Source: an uncultured Marinilabiliales bacterium (GTDB lineage Bacteria > Bacteroidota > Bacteroidia > Bacteroidales > BM520). Taken from it: 7,927 nucleotides of DNA. Where the stretch lies: positions 1 through 7,927 of the forward strand of contig CALFIZ010000200.1 in the NCBI GenBank assembly GCA_937877575.1, written 5' to 3'. The notes under the pieces were generated by a model. It was not told where the DNA came from. It saw nothing but the letters and a program-made list of their open reading frames with translations, and did not search any database. Position numbers and translations under genes: made by a program. Each line of letters opens with the position of its first letter. Position 1 is the stretch's first letter. Shown here in pieces: positions 1 to 6,707 of this stretch.

Positions 1-26
1 AGTTCAGACGTGTGCTCTTCCGATCT
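1..26. other. Illumina TruSeq adapter remnant (not biological)
   Basis: The first 26 bases are identical to the 3' end of the standard TruSeq read-2/index adapter, ending in the hallmark GTGTGCTCTTCCGATCT. A perfect 26-base match is not expected by chance. It marks untrimmed library sequence at a raw contig end, and insert DNA begins at base 27. Any annotation crossing this point is invalid, and the adjoining few hundred bases probably come from one or a few read-through fragments. Confidence 0.96.
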
Positions 27-357
27 TCGGGGATGATCAGCACATTCAGCTGCCCGTCGTCCTTCAGACTGCAGCCGCCGTCGATGCTGATGATTTTGCG
101 TTCACGGTCAACAATGGGGTTTGCGCAGACAACATTCTCACCGTACAGCATCACCGGCCAGTGCCCGACAATGAGCCAGCGGTCAAAACGGAGGTCCGTT
201 TTCAGCAGAGCGTTCACGCGGTCAAGCTCTGTGGAGCTGTGCTCCGCCGGCGCTTTGCCGGGTGTCATGCCGGCGTGCGCAAAAACGAAGCGGTCGGTTT
301 CCAGCGCATGGGGCAGAGAAGCAAGGAATTCCCAGATCTCCGGATACTTTTGGTAAA
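27..357 (-). CDS. PPP-family metallophosphoesterase (Ser/Thr protein phosphatase-like), C-terminal fragment, probably foreign
   Basis: The minus strand reads as one clean frame from about 357 down to the adapter, with no start and no natural stop. Visible motifs, in order, are YQKYPEIWEFLASLPHALE, then FVFAHAGMTPG (the HAG metal-binding motif), WLIVGHWPVMLYGE (the GH metal-binding motif) and IISIDGGCSL (the closing D-G-G-C segment). This is the second half of the two-metal PPP phosphoesterase fold shared by bacterial Ser/Thr phosphatases and diadenosine-tetraphosphatase-like enzymes. The N-terminal GDxHG and GNHD metal motifs are missing. Reading upstream in this frame, a stop appears at 386-388 and the sequence stops resembling the family near 355, so the gene is cut by a join and not by natural degradation. 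The G/C-rich third codon positions are unlike the genes to the right and suggest a Firmicutes donor (inference). The exact substrate cannot be assigned. Confidence 0.8.
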
Positions 358-706
358 AAAGAGCTTTGACCGGACGAAAGTCTTTTCATCGTATTACGAG
401 CTCGACGTTCCGCTCCAGATACAGAACAGGTTCTCCTACCGGAGCAGCTTCCTCTCCCTGACAAACACGCTTGCCTTCGTGCCACATTACCAGAAGCATC
501 CTGACCTTTCAGGCTACACGGACGAAAGTTCCCGGGATTCCGTGCTGAACGCCGACTATGGCTCCAATAAATTCGACATAACTGATGGCAACACCGTCTC
601 GTTCCGGCCCTTCACCTACGACAGCATCCTCTCCGACACGGGACTGGATTGGACGAACAACGTCAAGATCCTGCGGACGAAATATGCAGGGGACGCAAAA
701 AATCCC
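358..706 (+). CDS. Outer-membrane beta-barrel-like fragment (tentatively LptD/OstA C-terminal region), internal piece only
   Basis: This open stretch lies in the same frame as the peptidase that follows but does not resemble the N-terminus of that family, which should show a signal peptide, a QRV segment, an EGY segment and an EHRYF segment. Instead it has alternating aromatic and polar strands typical of a barrel: YYELDVPLQIQNRFSYR, LTNTLAFVPHY, FDITDGNTVSFRPFTYDS and TGLDWTNNVKILRTKYAGD. This style, with a tyrosine-rich strand, a D-x-T-D-G turn and TGLDW followed by a basic strand, recalls the C-terminal domain of Bacteroidetes LPS-assembly proteins (LptD), recognised from memory only. There is no start codon of its own; the left edge is the join near 355 and the right edge lies near the DWDYLT segment at 707-724. 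Third-position G+C is higher than in the peptidase. It could instead be another surface barrel protein. A divergent true N-terminus of the peptidase is less likely. Confidence 0.4.
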
Positions 707-1624
707 GACTGGGATTATCTGACCGTTGAAAACTCCCTCGGCGACCTTCACGAAGTGGTTACCGCATTCAAGACAATCTATCCCAACAAATGGCTCGCCA
801 CAGGTGTCAGCAAAGGCGGTCAGACCACAATGTTCTACCGTGCCTATTATCCTGATGACGTTGACGTTTCCGTGCCATACGTGGCCCCACTCAACAAGTC
901 TCTCGAAGACGGTCGCCATGAACCGTTTATCGCAAACAAGCCGGGAACACCTGAAGAACGCCAGAAAATGCTTGAATTTCAAACGGATGTATTTAAACGC
1001 AAGACACAGCTGTTACCGCTTTTTGAAGCAAAATGCAATGAGAGCAACTATCATTTCCGCGTTCCTGCCGATGTAATCTTCGACTACTGGATTCTCGAAT
1101 ACAGTTTCGCATATTGGCAATACTATTCTCCTGAAACTCACCATATTCCAAACGCATCCGACTTCACTGACCAGGCACTGGTAGATATGCTGTTTTCATT
1201 CAACGACCCGTCGTATTTTCAAGACCATACATATTTCACATCATTCAACGTGCAGGCATGCAGGGAACTCGGCTATTACGGCTACGACATGCGCCCGTTT
1301 CGTAAGTATATGAGCGAAAAATCGACAAAGAATTACATGAGACGCATCATGATGCCCGAAGAGTTGAGTCACATAAAATTCAGCAAAAAACTGTACCGAA
1401 ACACTAAAAGGTTTCTGAAACGCAACGACCCGAAGATGATTTTCATATACGGGGAATATGACCCGTGGAGTGCAAGCGGAGTATGTTCATGGCTTGACAC
1501 ATCTAAAAAACATAACCTTAAAATATACGTTCAACCCGGCGGAAGCCATATTTCAAAAATAGGCAATATGCCGCCTGAAATGGAAACAGTCATTAAAAAA
1601 CAACTAAAAGAATGGATGTTTTAA
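707..1624 (+). CDS. Serine peptidase of the S28/S37 (PS-10, tripeptidyl aminopeptidase-like) type, N-terminus missing
   Basis: An alpha/beta-hydrolase peptidase, expected to be exported and to cleave short or proline-containing peptides from the N-terminus (family knowledge). Recognisable sequence begins at DWDYLTVENSLGDLHEVV and continues with the nucleophile elbow TGVSKGGQTT (Ser codon 809-811), then FYPxDVD-like YYPDDVDVSVPYVAPLN. The acid is in YGEYDPWSASG (Asp codon 1460-1462) and the catalytic histidine in PGGSHISKI (His codon 1547-1549), so the triad is complete. About 300 residues are present against roughly 420-480 in Bacteroidetes relatives: the signal peptide and first beta-sheet half are absent. 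They have been replaced in frame by the unrelated barrel-like sequence upstream, most simply explained by misassembly. The ATG at 161 belongs to foreign DNA and is not the start. The stop TAA is at 1622-1624, 43 bases before the next gene. The intact gene is probably functional in the real genome. Confidence 0.8.
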   Translation, partial: DWDYLTVENSLGDLHEVVTAFKTIYPNKWLATGVSKGGQTTMFYRAYYPDDVDVSVPYVAPLNKSLEDGRHEPFIANKPGTPEERQKMLEFQTDVFKRKTQLLPLFEAKCNESNYHFRVPADVIFDYWILEYSFAYWQYYSPETHHIPNASDFTDQALVDMLFSFNDPSYFQDHTYFTSFNVQACRELGYYGYDMRPFRKYMSEKSTKNYMRRIMMPEELSHIKFSKKLYRNTKRFLKRNDPKMIFIYGEYDPWSASGVCSWLDTSKKHNLKIYVQPGGSHISKIGNMPPEMETVIKKQLKEWMF

Positions 1625-1633
1625 AAAAAAATG

Positions 1634-1641
1634 TACCTTTG
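1634..1641 (+). promoter_or_regulatory. Bacteroidetes -7 element (TAccTTTG) for the acyl-CoA synthetase
   Basis: TACCTTTG, followed by CA, exactly fits the Bacteroidetes primary-sigma -7 consensus TAnnTTTG. It sits 26 bases before the ATG at 1668, in an A/T-rich 43-base gap just after the peptidase stop. The expected -33 TTTG element would fall near the peptidase stop, where only a T-rich GTTTTA is seen, so the upstream box is weak. Transcription should start a few bases downstream, leaving a leader of about 20 bases with no Shine-Dalgarno, as is usual in this phylum. Confidence 0.7.
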
Positions 1642-1667
1642 CAGATTATTTTTAAAGAAAATTAGAC

Positions 1668-3314
1668 ATGGAAAAATATCCACATTATCTGACAAGACTT
1701 CAGAATGCGACTCGTAAATACTGGGATAAACCGGCATTGAACGACATCGGAGGTGACAGTTACACCTTTGGCCAAATGGCAATCCAAATTGAAAAATTTC
1801 ACTGCTATTTTGAAGAAGCAGGCATAAAAGAGGAAGAACATATCGCCATCTGTGCCGCCAACGGCTCTCATTGGGGCATGGCCTACATGAGCGTGGTAAC
1901 ATACAAAGCAGTTGTGGTCCCTATCCTCTTCGACTTCACTCCTGACAGCGTATCCAATTTGCTCGAACACTCCGATGCAATAGGTGTCTTCACCAATACC
2001 GACAAATGGAAAAAGATTGACCCGAAAACTTTACCGAAAATCCGTTTTGCAATTGATGCAGCCACATGGCAGCTGATATACTACACTGATGACAAAATCA
2101 AGACTGCTTTTGACAATATGGATAATCTGTTTAAACAGAGACATCCTAACGGATATAAAGCTGATGATGTGGTTTTTCCGGACGAGACTTACGACAAGCT
2201 TGCAATGATTAACTATACGTCAGGTTCGACAGGCAATCCAAAGGGCGTAATGCTTACTGACAGAAACTTCAGCGCAACCGTTGATTACTGCCAACGCAAG
2301 GTTCCTGCAGGCGACAAGATGGTTTCAATGCTGCCTATGGCACACATGTACGGACTGGTTATTGAATTCATATATCCTGTATGCAACGGAACGTCAATCT
2401 ATTGGTTAGGCAAGGCTCCTACTCCGACAGCACTGCTCAAGGCATTTGCAGATGTAAAGCCTTATCTGCTCATCACAGTTCCTCTGGTAATTGAAAAAAT
2501 ATTCAAAGCAAAAATTAAACCACAGGTTGAGAAGCCTATGATTAAGTTTATATGCAAGATACCGGGGTTACGCAATGTTGTGTACAACAAAATCCGTGAC
2601 GGCCTTCTCAACGCATTCGGCGGAAACGTCCAGCAGTTCATCATGGGCGGAGCCCCGCTGAATCCTGAAGTGGAACGCTGGCTTGTTCGCATCAAATTCC
2701 CATATCTGGTAGGCTACGGTATGACTGAAGCCAACCCATTGCTTGCCTATGAACATTATACACAATATGTCCCGGGGTCCTGCGGTAAAGCCGTTGACTG
2801 CACTACAGTTCGCATCGACTCAGAAGACCAGCAGCATGTTGTAGGCGAAATTCAAGCCAAAGGCGACAACATCTGCCTCGGTTACTACAAGAATCCTGAG
2901 GCTACCGCTGAAACATTCACCGATGACGGCTTCCTTAAGACAGGTGACCTTGGTATCATTGATGCAGAAGGCAACATATTCATCCGCGGCAGAATCAAGA
3001 ACCTCATACTGTCAGCCAACGGACAAAACATCTATCCTGAAGAAGTCGAAGCAATAGTCAACAACCAGCCTTACGTTCTCGAAAACGTAGTCGTTGACCG
3101 TGGCGGCAAACTCGTTGCACTCGTTTATCTCGACCAACAGGAAATTGCAAAGGCATTGCTCAGCAAGGAAGACGTTGCCGACATACCAAACGCTATCAGA
3201 TTAGGCGCAAACAAGACGTTGCCAGCATACAGCAAGATTGCCACAGTAGAATTGGTTGACAAACCGTTCGAAAAGACACCTAAGATGAGTATCAAACGAT
3301 TCCTTTACAAATAA
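1668..3314 (+). CDS. AMP-forming acyl-CoA synthetase (long-chain fatty acid-CoA ligase family)
   Basis: A complete 548-residue ANL-superfamily enzyme that activates a carboxylic acid with ATP to an acyl-adenylate plus pyrophosphate, then transfers it to CoA. The core motifs are present in order: phosphate-binding YTSGSTGNPKG (residues 183-193), the MAHMYG helix (224-229), GGAPLNPE (327-334), adenine-binding GYGMTE (349-354), TGDLG with ribose-binding Asp427, the hinge RGRIKNLILSANGQNIYPEE (440-459), and a C-terminal KTPKMSIKR (536-544). The catalytic lysine there is probably Lys543, although the usual preceding Gly is Ile. Length and overall sequence match the medium/long-chain ligases common in Bacteroidales; no transmembrane segment or carrier-protein domain is visible. 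The ATG at 1668 is placed just downstream of a TAccTTTG promoter and gives the normal family N-terminus. The gene is probably monocistronic, with a hairpin 24 bases after its stop. Acyl chain preference cannot be read from sequence; acyl-ACP synthetase activity is a possible alternative. Confidence 0.88.
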   Translation: MEKYPHYLTRLQNATRKYWDKPALNDIGGDSYTFGQMAIQIEKFHCYFEEAGIKEEEHIAICAANGSHWGMAYMSVVTYKAVVVPILFDFTPDSVSNLLEHSDAIGVFTNTDKWKKIDPKTLPKIRFAIDAATWQLIYYTDDKIKTAFDNMDNLFKQRHPNGYKADDVVFPDETYDKLAMINYTSGSTGNPKGVMLTDRNFSATVDYCQRKVPAGDKMVSMLPMAHMYGLVIEFIYPVCNGTSIYWLGKAPTPTALLKAFADVKPYLLITVPLVIEKIFKAKIKPQVEKPMIKFICKIPGLRNVVYNKIRDGLLNAFGGNVQQFIMGGAPLNPEVERWLVRIKFPYLVGYGMTEANPLLAYEHYTQYVPGSCGKAVDCTTVRIDSEDQQHVVGEIQAKGDNICLGYYKNPEATAETFTDDGFLKTGDLGIIDAEGNIFIRGRIKNLILSANGQNIYPEEVEAIVNNQPYVLENVVVDRGGKLVALVYLDQQEIAKALLSKEDVADIPNAIRLGANKTLPAYSKIATVELVDKPFEKTPKMSIKRFLYK

Positions 3315-3338
3315 AAACACTCTTTAAGTGTAATTATA

Positions 3339-3383
3339 AGAAATAAGGGTCAAGTTCCAAATCAGAATTTGACCCTTATTTCT
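3339..3383. terminator. Hairpin terminator shared by the convergent genes
   Basis: A perfect 15-base inverted repeat: left arm AGAAATAAGGGTCAA at 3339-3353, a 15-base loop, and right arm TTGACCCTTATTTCT at 3369-3383. It is followed on the plus strand by a T-rich run to 3387. It lies 24 bases after the acyl-CoA synthetase stop, and its right arm is inside the last codons (K-E-I-R-V-K-F) of the minus-strand activase. Rho-independent termination on the plus strand is well supported. On the minus strand the downstream sequence is A/T-rich but lacks a clean T run, so bidirectional use is likely but weaker. A second, small dyad (ACACT at 3317-3321 with AGTGT at 3327-3331) sits between the stop and the main hairpin. 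Confidence 0.82.
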
Positions 3384-4264
3384 TTTTCTCCAAAGATACA
3401 AGCACATTGCCGCATAAACCCGTCATCAGGGGCTGAAAATGAGTATCCCTGAGGATTATATTGTGTGCCAAGTTTCTCATGCTTGTTTTTGCCGATGTCA
3501 TGATACTTCAGCAACTCGACTGTCCGACGCTTCCACGGCAATGACGAAAGAAATTCCGCACTCTTTCTGATATTGTCCTCATCGGCATTTACCCCGACTA
3601 TCAACGGTATGCGTATTATGAAATCCGCACCGGATTCAGCAATAATCCGCAAATTGGACAAAATAAGTTCATTGGGGACTCCCGTGAATTTCCTGTGTAT
3701 ATCGCTGTCCATGCTCTTCAAATCAACCAAAAACAATTCGCAATTATCCCTTACCCGCATCACAATTTCAGGTCGTGCATACAGTGTGGTGTCAACGGCA
3801 CGGTGAATCCCCATAGTACCACATCGTTCGAGCAACTGCAACAGAAACTCGTGATGCATTAAAGGTTCGCCACCACAGAAAGTCACTCCCCCTCCCGACT
3901 TGTCCATGAAGGGTATCTCCTTTTCAATCTGTTCCACATAATAATCGATTGGATATTCGTGTCCGGAAATCTCCATAGCCTTCGTCGGGCACACTTCCTC
4001 GCACTTTCCACACAAAACACAGCGTTTTCTGTCAGTGACCACACCGTCAGCCATCAGAGTCAACGCATGCTGCGGACACGATTTGACACACATCCTGCAG
4101 CCGATGCATTTCTTCCCGTTGTAAAGTTTTTCCCTTTCGGTGCTGATACCTTCAGGATTATGACACCACACACACGAAAGCGGACAACCTTTGAGAAAAA
4201 GTGTTATGCGGATTCCGGGGCCATCGTTGATGGCATATCGTTTTATGTCGAAAATCAGGCTCAT
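3362..4264 (-). CDS. Glycyl radical enzyme activase (radical SAM, PFL-activase-like, with two ferredoxin clusters)
   Basis: A complete 300-residue activating enzyme that uses S-adenosylmethionine and a reduced [4Fe-4S] cluster to abstract hydrogen from the conserved glycine of its partner. The N-terminal DGPGIRITLFLKGCPLSCVW region carries the CxxxCxxC radical-SAM motif (Cys27, Cys31, Cys34) and WCHNPEG. An inserted bacterial-ferredoxin domain has two cysteine sets, Cys53/56/59/63 and Cys82/85/88/92, each followed by proline. GGGVTFCGGEP (125-134) is the SAM amino-binding GGE segment, with Cys where many relatives have Ser. RIPLIVGVN (218-226) is a late strand motif. The two-cluster layout is usual for activases of dehydratase- and decarboxylase-type glycyl radical enzymes, whereas the housekeeping pyruvate formate-lyase activase lacks it. 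It starts 16 bases after the glycyl radical enzyme stop, so translation is coupled in one operon and the partner is almost certainly that protein. Confidence 0.93.
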   Translation of the reverse strand: MSLIFDIKRYAINDGPGIRITLFLKGCPLSCVWCHNPEGISTEREKLYNGKKCIGCRMCVKSCPQHALTLMADGVVTDRKRCVLCGKCEEVCPTKAMEISGHEYPIDYYVEQIEKEIPFMDKSGGGVTFCGGEPLMHHEFLLQLLERCGTMGIHRAVDTTLYARPEIVMRVRDNCELFLVDLKSMDSDIHRKFTGVPNELILSNLRIIAESGADFIIRIPLIVGVNADEDNIRKSAEFLSSLPWKRRTVELLKYHDIGKNKHEKLGTQYNPQGYSFSAPDDGFMRQCACIFGEKEIRVKF

Positions 4265-4280
4265 GGCCGGTCTGATGAAA

Positions 4281-6677
4281 TCAGAATGATTCCTGCTCCG
4301 TTCTCATTATCACATCGGTCTGAAGGTCAAGATTCATGTCGTTGAAGTAGTCGCTGTAACCTGCAACCCGTACCAACAAATCTCTGTATTCCTCAGGACA
4401 TTTCTGAGCTTCGAGCAATGTTTCCGTACCAACGACATTGAACTGGATATGATGACCGCCCAAAGCAAAATACGTGCGAACCAGCTGTGACAGCTTTGCC
4501 ACATCCTCATCCTTCTTCAAAAGTGAAGGCATAAAACGCTGGTTTAGAAGCGTACCTCCGCTTTTGACCTGGTCGAGTTTTCCAAGAGATTTCACAACTG
4601 CCGAAGGTCCGTGAGTATCAGCGCCATGCGACGGTGATGTCCCATCAGAAATTGCACGTCCGGCAAGTCTCCCGTTTGGAGTGGCTTCCATCACTTTTCC
4701 GAAATACACATGGCATGTCGTTGAAAGCATGTTAAGATGGAACACACCTCCGCGGGTGTTAGGCTTTCCCTCTATGGCCTCGTAAAGGTCATCATACACC
4801 TTCACTGCAACAGCATCTGCGTATGAATCATCGTTTCCGAAAAACGGAGTACGATTCAATATGAATTGCCGCATCGCTTCAGCGTTTTCAAAATTGGTGT
4901 CGCAGGCTTTTATCATTTCATCCATAGTAAATGTCTTATCCTCAAAGACGTGTTTCTTCAGGCTGCAAAGGCTGTCGGTTATTGTTCCCAGACCGGTACA
5001 CTGAATATAGTTTGTATTGTAGCGAGGGCCGGCATTATAGTAATCACGTCCCTTTGCGATGCAGTCGTCAATCCATAACGAAAGGAATGTGGCAGGAGCA
5101 TATTTCGCAAACATGCGGTCAATGTAATTGTTGACACGCACCTTCAAATCCACCAAATAATGCAGTTGTTTGAGAAAAGCATCGTATAGTTCATCAAAAG
5201 ATTTGAAATTCCGCGGGTTACCGGTTTCGATGCCGACTTTTTGTTTAGATACCGGGTCGATGCCGTCATGAAGTGTGACTTCAAGTATTTTAGGGACATT
5301 GAGATAACCTGTCAGGATATAAGCCTCCTTGCCGAATGCGCCGACTTCTATACAGCCGCTGCATCCGCCTTCACGTGCATCTGTGAGCGACTTGCCCTGG
5401 CGCACCAGTTCCTGAACATAGACATCAGGATTGAAGATTGACGGATAACCATACCCTTGACGTATGACTTTGCATCCTTCAGTAAGGAAACGGTCAGGAG
5501 TACACGCGCTGATGTGAATGGAAGTTCCCGGCTGAAGCAGATGTAACTCTTCGATAGTCTCAAGCATTATGTATGAGACTTCGTTGACACCGCTGCCACC
5601 ATCCGGCTTTACTCCTCCTATATTCAGATTCATGAAATCGTTGTAAGTACCGCTTTCCTTAGCAGTAACGCCAACTTTTGGCGGTGCCGGCTGGTTGTTG
5701 ACCTTGATGAAGAAACAAGACATGAGTTCCTTTGCCTTGTCGCGAGTCAGAATGCCATCAGCAATATCCTTGTAATAGAATGGGGCAAGATGCTGGTCAA
5801 AATGCCCTGGATTCATCGAATCCCAGCCGTTAAGCTCGGTTATGGTGCCGAGATGCACGAACCAATACATCTGAATTGCCTCCCAGAAAGTTCTTGGAGC
5901 ATGTGCAGGAACATGGCGGCAAATCTGTGCTATCTGGTTCAGTTCAGCTGCCCGTTCAGGTGTCGCCGATTCAGCCATCTTCTCAGCCAAATCCGCATGG
6001 CGTTCAGCAAGAAGTATCACAGCATCGCATGAAATCGACATGGCCTGCAGCTCCTCCTGCTTGTCAGTTGCGTCCGGGTCATTAAGGAAGTCGAGATGCG
6101 CGATTTCATCTTCAATTCTTTTCTTCAAATCCAACACCCCGTATCTGTAAACCTTCCCGTCAAGAGCGGTATGTCCCGCTGCACGCTGTTCCATGAATTC
6201 AGTGAACATACCTGCTTCGTAGGCCTTCTTCCATTCCGCAGGCACATGGTTGAAGATACGCTCACGTTGTGTACGGCCTTTCCAATAAGGAATGACCTCA
6301 CGGGCGTATGTCTCAATATCTTCCCTACTGATGACATAACGTTGCAATTCCCTTGTGTTCAACACATTAAGATCTTCCACGCTATGGCATGTAAGTTCCG
6401 GGAATGTGGACACAGCTTTAGGTTTTGAGCCTCTTTCTCCGACAATCAGCTCATCGTCTCCAATATAAATGGATTTCTTTCTGCATATCTCCATGAAATT
6501 CATGGCACGCAGAATCGGAATCGGGTATTTGCCTTCGTTCTCCTTATAAAAAGCTGTTTCGATAAGAGCACGTTCTATATCCAAAGAAGGCTCAGTTTCG
6601 AATGACTGTTTACGCAAACGAACAACACGCTCACTTACCGGAACGTGTTGTTCGTTGGAAAATTTCTCTATATTCAT
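4281..6677 (-). CDS. hypD: Glycyl radical enzyme, probable trans-4-hydroxy-L-proline dehydratase
   Basis: A complete 798-residue enzyme of the PFL/glycerol-dehydratase family. Catalytic thiyl Cys442 and Glu444 lie in GGCSGCIEVGAFGKEAY, and the radical glycine is Gly773 in VRVAGYSDYF. Compared with C. difficile HypD (789 residues, sequence and structure recalled from memory), the alignment is nearly gap-free. The HypD active-site residues Phe152, His160, Asp278, Ser334, Asp339, Phe340, Cys434, Glu436, Tyr450 and Thr645 correspond to Phe161, His169, Asp286, Ser342, Asp347, Phe348, Cys442, Glu444, Tyr458 and Thr653. HypD removes water from trans-4-hydroxy-L-proline to give pyrroline-5-carboxylate, later reduced to proline. 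The HypD Thr right after CVE is Val445 here, and HypD Thr431 is Cys439. No adjacent Cys-Cys pair of pyruvate formate-lyase is present, and no microcompartment signal extension. The activase follows 16 bases later; hppA ends 30 bases before. A related dehydratase acting on another hydroxyproline isomer remains possible. hypD here is not the hydrogenase-maturation gene. Confidence 0.78.
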   Translation of the reverse strand: MNIEKFSNEQHVPVSERVVRLRKQSFETEPSLDIERALIETAFYKENEGKYPIPILRAMNFMEICRKKSIYIGDDELIVGERGSKPKAVSTFPELTCHSVEDLNVLNTRELQRYVISREDIETYAREVIPYWKGRTQRERIFNHVPAEWKKAYEAGMFTEFMEQRAAGHTALDGKVYRYGVLDLKKRIEDEIAHLDFLNDPDATDKQEELQAMSISCDAVILLAERHADLAEKMAESATPERAAELNQIAQICRHVPAHAPRTFWEAIQMYWFVHLGTITELNGWDSMNPGHFDQHLAPFYYKDIADGILTRDKAKELMSCFFIKVNNQPAPPKVGVTAKESGTYNDFMNLNIGGVKPDGGSGVNEVSYIMLETIEELHLLQPGTSIHISACTPDRFLTEGCKVIRQGYGYPSIFNPDVYVQELVRQGKSLTDAREGGCSGCIEVGAFGKEAYILTGYLNVPKILEVTLHDGIDPVSKQKVGIETGNPRNFKSFDELYDAFLKQLHYLVDLKVRVNNYIDRMFAKYAPATFLSLWIDDCIAKGRDYYNAGPRYNTNYIQCTGLGTITDSLCSLKKHVFEDKTFTMDEMIKACDTNFENAEAMRQFILNRTPFFGNDDSYADAVAVKVYDDLYEAIEGKPNTRGGVFHLNMLSTTCHVYFGKVMEATPNGRLAGRAISDGTSPSHGADTHGPSAVVKSLGKLDQVKSGGTLLNQRFMPSLLKKDEDVAKLSQLVRTYFALGGHHIQFNVVGTETLLEAQKCPEEYRDLLVRVAGYSDYFNDMNLDLQTDVIMRTEQESF

Positions 6678-6688
6678 TGACTATATAC

Positions 6689-6701
6689 TATACAGAGTAT
6701 A
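6689..6701. promoter_or_regulatory. Small dyad (TATAC-AGA-GTATA) in the hppA-hypD gap, possible operator or leader element
   Basis: The 30-base gap between the hppA stop and the hypD ATG contains a perfect 5-base inverted repeat with a 3-base spacer, embedded in further TATA-like sequence (6682-6692). No TAnnTTTG promoter is visible in the gap or in the last bases of hppA on this strand. There is also no T run, so it is not a convincing terminator. A role as a regulator site, or as an alternative promoter-like element for hypD, is speculative, because A/T-rich gaps readily contain such dyads. Confidence 0.2.
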
Positions 6702-6707
6702 AATGTT

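Noticed and set aside
222..485. Minus-strand 87-codon open frame overlapping the phosphatase
   Set aside because: It is in a different frame from the phosphatase motifs, crosses the chimeric join and has no recognisable content.
161..706. Plus-strand open frame starting with ATG at 161 as the N-terminus of the serine peptidase
   Set aside because: Bases 161-355 are antisense to a clearly recognisable phosphatase, and 358-706 looks like an unrelated barrel protein. No signal peptide or family N-terminal motif is present.
509..982. Minus-strand 157-codon open frame
   Set aside because: It lies antisense to the barrel-like/peptidase frame, which has strong family motifs; its composition is that of a shadow frame.
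3959..4345. Plus-strand 128-codon open frame over the activase
   Set aside because: Antisense to the cysteine-rich ferredoxin and radical-SAM region of a well-supported gene, and has no motif of its own.
4281..6677. Pyruvate formate-lyase, glycerol/propanediol dehydratase or choline TMA-lyase identity for the glycyl radical enzyme
   Set aside because: There is no Cys-Cys pair as in pyruvate formate-lyase, no GCVEP motif as in glycerol dehydratase and choline lyase, and no microcompartment genes nearby; HypD active-site residues fit better.
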